Source of the DNA: JAHOYW01 sp963664605
GTDB lineage: Bacteria; Verrucomicrobiota; Lentisphaeria; Victivallales; Victivallaceae
Length of the DNA stretch: 64,000 bases
Direction of reading: 5' to 3'
Assembly: GCA_963664605.1 (NCBI GenBank)
Contig: OY761536.1
Span: 1,550,001-1,614,000, forward strand
Below, piece after piece: positions 44,996 to 53,453 of this stretch; the stretch's first letter is position 1, and each line of letters begins with the position of its first letter. The notes below the pieces were generated by a model, which was not told the origin of the DNA, searched no databases, and saw nothing but the letters and a program-made list of their open reading frames with translations. A program made the position numbers and the translations under genes.

Positions 44996-45030
44996 TTAAA
45001 TCTTAAATCTTAAAACTTAAAACTCAAATT
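44996..45030. repeat. Heptanucleotide tandem repeat (TTAAAWC-like), five units
   Basis: Units ttaaatc, ttaaatc, ttaaaac, ttaaaac, tcaaatt run without interruption from 44996 to 45030 in the gap before the EPS fusion gene. The same seven-base period, with a different unit, occurs at 3950-3991. Confidence 0.65.
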
Positions 45031-45058
45031 CATTGGTATTTTGGGTGATTTGAGGGTA

Positions 45059-45087
45059 TTGTTCTTAGGGATTGTTTTATATATAAT
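45059..45087 (+). promoter_or_regulatory. Second promoter within the EPS locus
   Basis: TTGTTC (45059-45064) and TATAAT (45082-45087) with a 17-bp spacer lie 56 bp before the gene at 45143, so the main biosynthetic block may be transcribed independently of the signalling genes. Confidence 0.65.
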
Positions 45088-45142
45088 TGCAGCTTAAATT
45101 GATAATAGAATTCTCGCGTAAAAAAGGGAGAATGAAAAACGG

Positions 45143-47521
45143 ATGTATAAAATATTTGTCAGCGCAATGGCTTATGACTCCGGTAAGTCCGGGATTTCTG
45201 TATATATAAACAATGTTCTGCGTGAACTTGCTGTTGAAAATAAGCTGGAAGTAATAGCGCTGACTGAAGATATTGAACTGCTGCCGCAGTCTGAAAATAT
45301 AAAATACCTGAAAGTTCCCTCATTTCTGCGCCGCCCGCTTATTAATATGCTTTGGCATATGTTTATACTGCCGTGCACGATTGCATGGAAAAAATATGAT
45401 TTTATTCTTCTGCCGGCAGCTAACCGCAGAACATTGCAGATTTCCCGAAGGTTTACTATTGCTGTGGTGCATGATTTATCACAGTACCATGTTGAACAGA
45501 AATATGATTTCCTGCGGATGTTCTATTGTAAGAAGGTACTGCCTTTTTACCTCAGAAGGATGAATCGCGTAGTAGCGGTAAGCGGCAGTACTGCCAATGA
45601 TTTGGAAAAATTCTGGCAAATCCCGGCATCCCGGATAAGCGTTAATTATAATGGTTTTGATGACAAACGATTTAACAAGTCACCAGTTGATTCTACCAAA
45701 ATACTGGAAGAGTACAAGTTGAAAAAGAAATTTATTCTTTACGTTTCGAGGATAGAGCATCCGGGGAAAAACCATCTGAATTTAATAAAGGCTTATGAGG
45801 GTCTTCCTGAGAAGCTGCGGAATGAATATGATTTGGTTTTGGGCGGCAGTTTTTGGGCTGGTTCGGAAGCGGTAAAAGAATATGCGGAACAGTCCGCAGT
45901 TTCGGAAAATATTAAATTCATAGGTTTTGTGAAAAACGAGAATCTGCCGCCTCTTTATCATGCCGCCTCATTATATGTATTTCCGTCTTTATTTGAGGGC
46001 TTCGGGCTGTCTTTAGTGGAAGCTATGGCTTGTGGTGTACCGACGGCTTGTTCGAAAACTTCATCGCTTGGTGAAATCGCGGGGGAGTCTGCCTTACAGT
46101 TCGCCCCGGATGATATTGAACAAATACGTTTCGCTATGCAGGATATACTGGAGAAGCCGGCATTGCGCAAAAAATTGGTTAAATCCGGCTTCGAGCGCTT
46201 GAATATGTTTGATTGGAAAAAACATGCCGCAGGGATAATCGCTCTTTATAAGGACAGCCATAATACTTTGCCGCGTCAGAGCAGGTTTGATACTTTCACC
46301 AGGTTGTTTGATTCATTGATCGCTCTGGCAGCTTGTATAATATTTGCTTTGCCGCTTTGGTGCTATACTTTTTTGCGCTGGATATTTACTGGCAAAAAGA
46401 TGTTTTTCTGCGAAAAAATATATGGTAAGAATGAAAAGATTTTGAAATTACGTTATTTCAATGTCAGGAACGTTATTTCACAGAAAGCGTCTTTATTCTA
46501 TTATGTTCTGATTTTTGATTTGCGTCTGGTCGGGGTCAGTATCCGCGCGTGTTCTGAATACGAACGCCAGAAAGGTGATGTTGACCTGTTCATGGACTGT
46601 CCGGGGATCTTGAGTTTGTGGTTTTTGAGGATGAGCCGTGGTATAGCTTATTCCGGTCGTCTGGATACTGAATTGGATTATATGACAAAGCGGAATTTCA
46701 GGAGTGACCTGATGATTATTCTGCGTTCCATCCTGGCAATCTTATTTTTTAATCCCAACAAGGAATTTCTTCCGAAAGTTAATCTGATGGGAGTTGAATT
46801 TGATAATCTGGGCATGGCTGATGTGATTGAAATGTTCACACAGGATATAGGAGCGGGAAGGCGTAAAAAGGTGTATTACGTTAATGCTGATTGTTTTAAT
46901 AGGTCTGTCAGAGATAGAGATTACCTTGAAATATTGCAGAAAGGGGACTATATTTTACCTGATGGGATAGGGGTTTTACTGGCCTGCAAAATGATGAATG
47001 TAGGCCTGAAGGAGAATGTAAATGGAACGGATATGCTGCCTTTTATATGTGAAATGGCTGTGAAAAATGATTATTCTCTATATTTATTCGGCGCTAAACC
47101 CGGAGTCGCTGCTTTGATGCGTGAAAAATTGATGAGCGCTTATGCCGGACTGCGGATTGTCGGCGAAAGGAATGGATATTTCAGTGAGGATTCTACTGAA
47201 AAAGAAATGATAGATGAAATAAATAAGCTTAAACCGGATATCCTGCTGGTGGCCCTGGGCGTTCCGGCACAGGAAAAATGGATTGAAGAACATTATGGTG
47301 AGTTGCCGTGTCGCCTTATGATCGGGGTGGGAGGCTTATTTGATTTTTATTCAGGCAGAATCAAACGTGCTCCCTTATGGTTGCGTGAGATGGGACTGGA
47401 ATGGGTGTTTCGCTTAATCATGGAGCCCCGGACTAAGTTTAAGCGCTATACATTCGGGAATTCTTCATTCCTGTTTAATTTTCTTCGCTGGAAACGTAAG
47501 ATTAAAAGGGAAAAGCTATGA
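45143..47521 (+). CDS. Triple fusion: GT4 glycosyltransferase - degenerate sugar transferase domain - WecG/TagA (GT26) glycosyltransferase
   Basis: A 792-residue protein. Residues 1-375 are a GT4 (YKIFVSAMAYDSGKSGISVY, KKFILYVSRIEHPGKNHLNL, SLYVFPSLFEGFGLSLVEAM, EX7E). Residues about 385-550 resemble a membrane-anchored bacterial sugar transferase (RLFDSLIALAACIIFALPLW, GRLDTELDYMTKRNFRSDLM) but lack the catalytic Asp-Glu and GPRP motifs. Residues about 560-792 are a WecG/TagA/CpsF domain (YYVNADCFNRSVRDRDYLEI, DGIGVLLACKMMN, LFDFYSGRIKRAPLWLREMG). The likely role is consecutive sugar additions on a lipid-linked repeat unit at the membrane. Confidence 0.88.
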   Translation: MYKIFVSAMAYDSGKSGISVYINNVLRELAVENKLEVIALTEDIELLPQSENIKYLKVPSFLRRPLINMLWHMFILPCTIAWKKYDFILLPAANRRTLQISRRFTIAVVHDLSQYHVEQKYDFLRMFYCKKVLPFYLRRMNRVVAVSGSTANDLEKFWQIPASRISVNYNGFDDKRFNKSPVDSTKILEEYKLKKKFILYVSRIEHPGKNHLNLIKAYEGLPEKLRNEYDLVLGGSFWAGSEAVKEYAEQSAVSENIKFIGFVKNENLPPLYHAASLYVFPSLFEGFGLSLVEAMACGVPTACSKTSSLGEIAGESALQFAPDDIEQIRFAMQDILEKPALRKKLVKSGFERLNMFDWKKHAAGIIALYKDSHNTLPRQSRFDTFTRLFDSLIALAACIIFALPLWCYTFLRWIFTGKKMFFCEKIYGKNEKILKLRYFNVRNVISQKASLFYYVLIFDLRLVGVSIRACSEYERQKGDVDLFMDCPGILSLWFLRMSRGIAYSGRLDTELDYMTKRNFRSDLMIILRSILAILFFNPNKEFLPKVNLMGVEFDNLGMADVIEMFTQDIGAGRRKKVYYVNADCFNRSVRDRDYLEILQKGDYILPDGIGVLLACKMMNVGLKENVNGTDMLPFICEMAVKNDYSLYLFGAKPGVAALMREKLMSAYAGLRIVGERNGYFSEDSTEKEMIDEINKLKPDILLVALGVPAQEKWIEEHYGELPCRLMIGVGGLFDFYSGRIKRAPLWLREMGLEWVFRLIMEPRTKFKRYTFGNSSFLFNFLRWKRKIKREKL

Positions 47522-48261
47522 GTATAGATGATAAGGTCACAACTTCTCAGAAGAGAATTTCCCGTGAAGAATTAATAGACTTGCTTATAGACCGCGGTAA
47601 TCCGCATGCAAGCGGACATATCCGTATGAAACTGGGACTTTGGCGTCTGACGGTGAAACTGGCATATTTTCTCAAGCATTTTTTTGATTTTACGGGCGCC
47701 TCCATATTATTGATACTCTTGTCTCCGGTAATCTTTCTTACAGCTATATTGGTTAAAACAACTTCCGCCGGCCCGATTATTTTTACTCAAATCAGGGTAG
47801 GCAAGGATGGAAAGCATTTTAAATTTTATAAATTCCGTTCTATGAAAATGGATTCTGAAAAGCTCAGGAAAGAACTCGAAAAATATAATGAATCAAAGGA
47901 CGGGGTGATTTTTAAGATAAAAAAAGATCCCCGGATAACTTTTATCGGGCGCATCATACGCAAATTCAGTATTGACGAACTGCCGCAGTTGTTTAACGTC
48001 CTGACCAACGATATGAGCTTGGTCGGCCCCCGGCCGCCGTTACCTTCAGAAGTGGCGAATTACACTCTTGAACAGCGTAAACGCCTGCATATAAAGCCTG
48101 GAATTACTTGTATCTGGCAGATATCCGGGCGCAGCGATATTCCATTCAAAGAACAGGTTGAACTCGATAAACAATATATCGGCAGTCATAGTATCTGGCG
48201 GGATTTTATTATTCTGCTGAAAACCATTCCCGCCGTATTAACCGGACGCGGCGCGTATTAA
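47518..48261 (+). CDS. Undecaprenyl-phosphate sugar phosphotransferase (initiating transferase)
   Basis: A 247-residue bacterial sugar transferase (WbaP/PglC-type catalytic core). One membrane-inserted helix (FDFTGASILLILLSPVIFLT) precedes GPIIFTQIRVGKDGKHFKFY, KFRSMKMD, the catalytic Asp-Glu in FSIDELPQLFNVLTNDMSLV, GPRPPLPSEV, and IKPGITCIWQISGRSDIPF. It moves a sugar phosphate from a nucleotide sugar onto undecaprenyl phosphate, starting repeat-unit synthesis. It overlaps the fusion gene by four bases. Both neighbouring genes carry related but catalytically incomplete domains. Confidence 0.94.
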   Translation: MSIDDKVTTSQKRISREELIDLLIDRGNPHASGHIRMKLGLWRLTVKLAYFLKHFFDFTGASILLILLSPVIFLTAILVKTTSAGPIIFTQIRVGKDGKHFKFYKFRSMKMDSEKLRKELEKYNESKDGVIFKIKKDPRITFIGRIIRKFSIDELPQLFNVLTNDMSLVGPRPPLPSEVANYTLEQRKRLHIKPGITCIWQISGRSDIPFKEQVELDKQYIGSHSIWRDFIILLKTIPAVLTGRGAY

Positions 48262-48276
48262 CAGGAGTGAAGTTCT

Positions 48277-49686
48277 ATGAAATGTCTTATTTATTGCCGT
48301 GAGCAAAATATGGAATGGGTCCGGCATTATCTTTCCGATGCGGAAGCATACATGCTGCACATCGGGAATAAACCTCTCCTTGAATTTTTTATTGAGTTTT
48401 GTGTTTTAAACGAAATTAAAGATATACGTATAGTCAGGAAAACTGTTTCCAGTGAGATAGAAGATTATCTGGGGAATGGTTCTAAGTGGGATATAAACCT
48501 TGATTATGCCGGGCTTGAAGAAGACCTTGAAATTGAAGAAGTTATTAGTGCCAATAAAGATTTATTCGGCAAAGATGGCTTGTTGGTTTTCAACGGTTTT
48601 TTCTTTTTGCAGTATAAAAAGTCTCACCTGTCAGAAAGCTTTTTACCGCATAACGCATCATGGCAGAACCTCAATGATTCGGGGCAGGGAATATTGTTTT
48701 TGAAGTCATTGCCATCTTCCAAGTCTGTAAAAAAATTAAAACATTTTGCCGGAAAAAATTTCATGATGTCCAAGCCGCTTAACAGCATCCGGGATTATTT
48801 TGATTTGAATATGGATATGGTGACTGGTGGGGCGAGAAATTATATAATGCCCGGTTACAACAGCGAAAGCGGGGTCTTTATCGGGCAGAATGTGGAAATA
48901 ACATATGGCAGCGATATTGTCAAGCCGATCATTCTCGGGGATAATGTTGAGTTAAAAAAACGCTCGGAAATAGGACCGGGGGCGATAATTGGCAATGACA
49001 CTTTGATTGATAGTGATACAAGTATTTGTAATTCAATAGTTTATTGTAATTCATACATTGGCTCTAAACTGGAAATAGATAATAAGATCATCTATAAGCG
49101 GCGGGTCATAGACCCTTTTACGGGTGATATGATTCACATTGTCGATGATTTTTTGCTGTCCGAAGTGCGTAATGATTTGCTTACTTCTGTGGTTTCAAGG
49201 ATAATTGAAGTTATTTTACTCGTTTTTTTGTTTTGTCTGCAATTACCGTTTTTCCTTATATTGCGCCCCTTTATCGGGGGAAAATACAGGAAAGTCGAAA
49301 TCTGGCAGGATAAGAGCGGTACTCGCAAGCTGATGATAAAGATATTTACCTATAAGGTTAATACAAGGTCAAACAAATTGTTCCTGAAATTGAGTTTGCA
49401 TAAATTTCATTTGTTGTTTTTGTGCATGATAAGGAAATTGCAGTTGATTGGAACTGCTCCCCAGGAGGCAACGGAAGAAGCTTTGCAGAACATTCGTGAG
49501 CTGTCAAATTATCGTCCGTCTGTTTTTTCCAGCAGTGATATGTATGGTTATGAATTTAATGATAAAAGACGTCAGGTTACTGAAGTTTTTTACGCCAAAC
49601 ATGTAACAATAGGGCTTAATATCGCTATTTTCTTTAAAACTTTAATTTTTAATTTCTTCAGGATCGTAAATGTCAAGAAACACTAA
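48277..49686 (+). CDS. Nucleotidyltransferase-like / hexapeptide / sugar-transferase-like membrane fusion
   Basis: A 469-residue composite. The N-terminal 190 residues have the shape of a sugar nucleotidyltransferase (MLHIGNKPLLEFFIEFCVLN), but no G-X-G-T-R-L nucleotide loop is seen. Residues about 200-290 form a left-handed beta-helix (GVFIGQNVEITYGSDIVKPI, SEIGPGAIIGNDTLI). Then come a membrane helix (IIEVILLVFLFCLQLPFFLI) and a region resembling the end of a bacterial sugar transferase (LQLIGTAPQEATEEAL, VFYAKHVTIGLNIAIFFKTL) without the catalytic Asp-Glu. Function unknown; a scaffold or regulatory partner of the initiating transferase is plausible. Confidence 0.65.
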   Translation: MKCLIYCREQNMEWVRHYLSDAEAYMLHIGNKPLLEFFIEFCVLNEIKDIRIVRKTVSSEIEDYLGNGSKWDINLDYAGLEEDLEIEEVISANKDLFGKDGLLVFNGFFFLQYKKSHLSESFLPHNASWQNLNDSGQGILFLKSLPSSKSVKKLKHFAGKNFMMSKPLNSIRDYFDLNMDMVTGGARNYIMPGYNSESGVFIGQNVEITYGSDIVKPIILGDNVELKKRSEIGPGAIIGNDTLIDSDTSICNSIVYCNSYIGSKLEIDNKIIYKRRVIDPFTGDMIHIVDDFLLSEVRNDLLTSVVSRIIEVILLVFLFCLQLPFFLILRPFIGGKYRKVEIWQDKSGTRKLMIKIFTYKVNTRSNKLFLKLSLHKFHLLFLCMIRKLQLIGTAPQEATEEALQNIRELSNYRPSVFSSSDMYGYEFNDKRRQVTEVFYAKHVTIGLNIAIFFKTLIFNFFRIVNVKKH

Positions 49687-50296
49687 AATAATTTTAATTT
49701 GCGGCGGATCATGTTCCGGCAAAACAACGTTGGCAGCAGGTTTGTCTGATGCAATAAGTGAGTTTTCTCCTGTCGAAATAATATCAATGGATAATTATTA
49801 TTTTGACTTGGGGCATATGGATCAGTTTGAAGCGGACAACAAGAATTTTGACAGTCCTGATGCGGTTGATTCCGAACTGCTGTTTCAGCATCTGAAGGAT
49901 TTGCAGGCTCATAAAAAAGTGCGTGAGCGGCGTTATAATTTCAAAACTCACAGGATTACAGAGCTGAACAGTTTTATTAAAAAGACAGATTATATTATTC
50001 TTGAGGGCATATTTGCTTTGTATTTTGAAAAACTGCGTGATCTGGCGGCTCTCAGGATATTCGTTCATGCTGATGCTGATATCAGGCTGGCGCGTCGGGT
50101 TGAACGTGATGTCGCGGTGCGGCATTTACCGCTTGAGATGGTCATTCGCCAATATTTGAAGGATGTTCGACCGATGCATGATAAATACATTGAGGCGTAC
50201 AGTAAATATGCTGATTTGGTTTTGGATAGTAATTTTATCAGTCGGCAGGAAAACCAGTTGAAGGCTTTAAAATTTATACAGGAGAACGGCGTTTGA
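49670..50296 (+). CDS. Uridine kinase-like P-loop kinase
   Basis: A 208-residue protein of the uridine kinase/phosphoribulokinase family: Walker A ICGGSCSGKTTLAAGL, VEIISMDNYYFDLGHMDQFE (DxYY motif of uridine kinases), FDSPDAVDSELLFQHLKDLQ, DYIILEGIFALYFEKLRDLA, FVHADADIRLARRVERDVA and RQYLKDVRPMHDKYIEAYSK. It overlaps the preceding fusion gene by 17 bases and the next gene by four, so it is embedded in the EPS operon. A salvage role supplying UTP/UDP-sugars or a specialised small-molecule kinase would fit. Confidence 0.85.
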   Translation: MSRNTKIILICGGSCSGKTTLAAGLSDAISEFSPVEIISMDNYYFDLGHMDQFEADNKNFDSPDAVDSELLFQHLKDLQAHKKVRERRYNFKTHRITELNSFIKKTDYIILEGIFALYFEKLRDLAALRIFVHADADIRLARRVERDVAVRHLPLEMVIRQYLKDVRPMHDKYIEAYSKYADLVLDSNFISRQENQLKALKFIQENGV

Positions 50297-51390
50297 AAAA
50301 AAGTAAGTACGCACCGCAAGGTGATGCCGCATTTGATAAAATGCTGGAAAAATATCTCGATGAGATATCTGAAGCGGTCGGGAAATCCGAGGTGGGCGAT
50401 GATATTGCCGCAATAATTCTCGGCGGCGGCTATGGCCGTGGGGAAGGGGGGGTCTTTGAAACTCCTGATGGACGGAAAAAACTCTATAACGACTTGGATT
50501 TATTTGTCGTTACTGACAATATTAATCATATCAAGCTTAAAAAAGTGGATAAAGCCATGGCCTCTATTGGGGAGGATTTTAGCCGGAGACTGGAAGTTGA
50601 TGTGGATTTCGGGCCTGCTAAAAACCTGCGGCAATTCGCTAAAATGCCGTTTACGATGATGTGGCAGGAATTGCGGGAAGGTCATATTGTGATATATGGA
50701 AATAAAGATGTTCTGAATATTCTGCCGGATTATGACCTGCACGAGCTGCCGCGTAGTGAAGGCTTACGGCTTCTTGTAAACCGGGGTGCAGGCCTCTTGT
50801 TCGTCAAGCAAAGGCTTGGACAGGAAGATATAAGTATTGATGATCGTGATTTTATTGGCAGGAACATTAACAAGGCGGTATTGGCGTGTGGTGACGTTTT
50901 TCTGCTGCTGCGTAAGGAATACTGTTTGTCTGTGAGGGACAGGCTTGTATTGCTTGAGAAGCTCAACGCTGAGCTTGCGGAACCTTACCGGAAGGCTGTG
51001 CAGTTTAAATTTTCCCCGAAAATATACTCGATCCAAGAGTTGCGTAAACTGCGGGATGGTGTCATGAGTCTGTTTGAAAAACAGTGCCTGCATTTCTTTA
51101 GTATTTGCTATGGCGTGGCAATCAGCAATCAGCAGGAATTGAGTGTTGCTTTGAAACAAAAAGACCCGTTTTTGCAAGATGCTGGCAGTAAACAGCTTGT
51201 GAGAAATTTTCTGGATAACATGTTGTGTTCGCAGCAGCTTGAGCATAATTTGTTGTTTTCTACCGCAAGTCCGCGTTTAAAGCTTTTATCTTTTTTACTT
51301 GGTTTATTATTTGAACATTACCCTCATAGCAGTTATACTAACAGTGTGGAAGAAAAGAGGTTTTTACTGTGCTGGAACAAGCTTAATTAA
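50293..51390 (+). CDS. Nucleotidyltransferase-superfamily-like protein, unknown
   Basis: A 365-residue protein starting with TTG at 50293 (GGAGA ribosome site six bases upstream). Its N-terminal part carries a pol-beta-type nucleotidyltransferase signature, ILGGGYGRGEGGVF then LYNDLDLFVV with the Asp-x-Asp pair, and a third acidic strand LEVDVDFGPAKN. The C-terminal half is helical with no recognised domain. It sits between the uridine-kinase-like and copolymerase genes, so nucleotidyl or phosphate transfer to an EPS component is conceivable. I do not assign a reaction. Confidence 0.65.
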   Translation: MKKSKYAPQGDAAFDKMLEKYLDEISEAVGKSEVGDDIAAIILGGGYGRGEGGVFETPDGRKKLYNDLDLFVVTDNINHIKLKKVDKAMASIGEDFSRRLEVDVDFGPAKNLRQFAKMPFTMMWQELREGHIVIYGNKDVLNILPDYDLHELPRSEGLRLLVNRGAGLLFVKQRLGQEDISIDDRDFIGRNINKAVLACGDVFLLLRKEYCLSVRDRLVLLEKLNAELAEPYRKAVQFKFSPKIYSIQELRKLRDGVMSLFEKQCLHFFSICYGVAISNQQELSVALKQKDPFLQDAGSKQLVRNFLDNMLCSQQLEHNLLFSTASPRLKLLSFLLGLLFEHYPHSSYTNSVEEKRFLLCWNKLN

Positions 51391-51406
51391 CGGGTTTTAT
51401 AGATAA

Positions 51407-53434
51407 ATGGCAGACGAATATAATAACAAAGAAGCGGAAGAAAAATCCGTTCTTGGCGGGATAGATATCGACATCTTTAAATATGATGTCCGGGTATTGC
51501 TGATCTCGCTGCGTAAGCGTCTGCCGTTTTTGATGATGATACCGGTTATTATTGGTATAGGACTGGTTATCTATGTGAAATCTATGCCTAAGAACTGGGA
51601 AGCAACCTGCCAATTATTTAAGTCGGAAGCCAGGGAAGGTGCTAAAAAAGATGAACTCACCGACCTGCGAAAATCATTTTCGGTTGATGTTATTAAAGAA
51701 ATGATTCGTACTAAAACCAATATGCGGGCCGTTATAGAAAACTTAAAACTTCAAATGTCTCTCCAGAGTTTATACGGATCTACCAATATATCGGTTCCCG
51801 AAGACAATGAAAATATGATTAATATAAACGCGACCTCCGTATCCGGCAGACTGGCTGCTGAGATAGCTAATGAATTGGCAAAAGTTTTTTTAAAAAGCTA
51901 TGAGGAAATGAGAAACCGTGCGGTAAAAAAACGCTATGACTACTTTTCTCATCAAAAAATTCAGGTACTTGAGCATATTAATGCCTTGGAGGAAGAGAAA
52001 AAAGCATATTTGAAAAAAAATAATATAAGCGCTATTGCTTTGGAAGGATCAAAGGATTTTAAGTTGTTGGAGGAGTTGGAGACAAAAGTCATAACAGTTA
52101 AGAAACAAATTGCCTCATTGAAAATACAAATAGATGAATATGAAAAACAAATAAAGAAACTGGACCCTGAAATTATACTTTCGTATGATGTAACGGCATT
52201 GGATGACAATGAACTTGTTTTGAAAAAAAATCAGTTAGCTATTTTGCGGCACCGTTATACTGACCAGAACCCGAAAGTCAAAAAGCTCGCTTCTGAAATA
52301 GAAGAACTGGAAAAGAAAATGAAGGCGGCAAAAGAAAAAGGACATACTCCTTCAAAGACCACTTATGGTAAGAACTGGGCCGTTATGCGTTTGGAGGATA
52401 AAATATTTACTACCAAGACTGAATTGAAAGGACTGGAGGGAGCGTTACAACAATATGAGGCAGAGAAACCAGCGATAAAAGCTAAGCTTGCGCAGCTTGA
52501 TAAAACTGCTGCGGAATATAAAGAGATAAAACGCCGGGCTGATTTGGAATATGCCATTTTAAGAAAAATAGACTCAGGAGTTACTGAGATGAGCCTGGCT
52601 TTGAGCTCCAATGTTAGTGACCTCAGAATATTTGAAAAAGCTGAGCCGCCTGTATATCCGATGGAGGATAAACGGAAAAAATGGGTTATTTTTGGATTTA
52701 TTGCAGGAATAGCTCTGGCTGGACTTGTCGCTGTCGCTTTGGAAGTAACAGATTTGACAATAAAGTCAAAATTTGATATTGAAAATGTTTTGAATATAAA
52801 TGCCTTAGGTTCTTTGCCCAAAATTAATGAAGTCAGATTGAAAAAATTCTATTCTGCTATTCAAGCTATTTTTACCAGAATATTTAAGCATGATATTGAC
52901 ACCCATAAAAAGAATATCCTGATTACTTTCGGAGATATTGAAGGCGGGACCGGAAAGACTTTCTTCATAAAGAAATGTATTGACGTATTTGGTCCGATGG
53001 AAAAGAAGATTTTATACATTTCAAGCTGTAATGAGTTGGCTTCCGGGTTAGTGAAATATAAAATAAATGATTATATCTATAACGGACAGAAAATGGATGA
53101 GGAACTGGCAGAGGAAAATAATGACCATTTATATTTCCTTTTGGATAATTACAGTTATATTGTTCCTGTAAAAGCAGCTCAAGTCCATGAATTTGTCAAC
53201 AGCTTTTCTGATTATGATTTTATCTTTTGGGAACTGTTTGATTTTAAAAAGAATGAACCGCTGTTCGCTACAATTTGTTCGGTTGCACGTTATACTGTGC
53301 TAATGACTAAATTTAAGAAGACTAAAAAAATGGCTGCGGTCAAATGTATTAAGCACCTTAAAGAGCATAATGTTAAAAATATCGGCGGTATCGTTAATAG
53401 TGTTGAAAAGAGATATTTTGCCAGTGATGTTTAA
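51407..53434 (+). CDS. Wzz/Wzc-like polysaccharide copolymerase with degenerate tyrosine-kinase domain
   Basis: A 675-residue inner-membrane protein. Residues about 40-60 form the first membrane span (LPFLMMIPVIIGIGLVIYVK). A periplasmic region with long coiled coil follows (KTNMRAVIENLKLQM, LEELETKVITVKKQIASLKI). The second span at about 425-445 is WVIFGFIAGIALAGLVAVAL. The C-terminal cytoplasmic domain has a Walker A (GGTGKTFF), but the Walker A' Asp is missing (ILYISSC), Walker B lacks its Asp (FIFWELFD) and there is no C-terminal Tyr cluster. It should control chain length and export, but probably without kinase activity. Confidence 0.85.
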   Translation: MADEYNNKEAEEKSVLGGIDIDIFKYDVRVLLISLRKRLPFLMMIPVIIGIGLVIYVKSMPKNWEATCQLFKSEAREGAKKDELTDLRKSFSVDVIKEMIRTKTNMRAVIENLKLQMSLQSLYGSTNISVPEDNENMININATSVSGRLAAEIANELAKVFLKSYEEMRNRAVKKRYDYFSHQKIQVLEHINALEEEKKAYLKKNNISAIALEGSKDFKLLEELETKVITVKKQIASLKIQIDEYEKQIKKLDPEIILSYDVTALDDNELVLKKNQLAILRHRYTDQNPKVKKLASEIEELEKKMKAAKEKGHTPSKTTYGKNWAVMRLEDKIFTTKTELKGLEGALQQYEAEKPAIKAKLAQLDKTAAEYKEIKRRADLEYAILRKIDSGVTEMSLALSSNVSDLRIFEKAEPPVYPMEDKRKKWVIFGFIAGIALAGLVAVALEVTDLTIKSKFDIENVLNINALGSLPKINEVRLKKFYSAIQAIFTRIFKHDIDTHKKNILITFGDIEGGTGKTFFIKKCIDVFGPMEKKILYISSCNELASGLVKYKINDYIYNGQKMDEELAEENNDHLYFLLDNYSYIVPVKAAQVHEFVNSFSDYDFIFWELFDFKKNEPLFATICSVARYTVLMTKFKKTKKMAAVKCIKHLKEHNVKNIGGIVNSVEKRYFASDV

Positions 53435-53453
53435 TAGTACAGGAGCGCATTAT

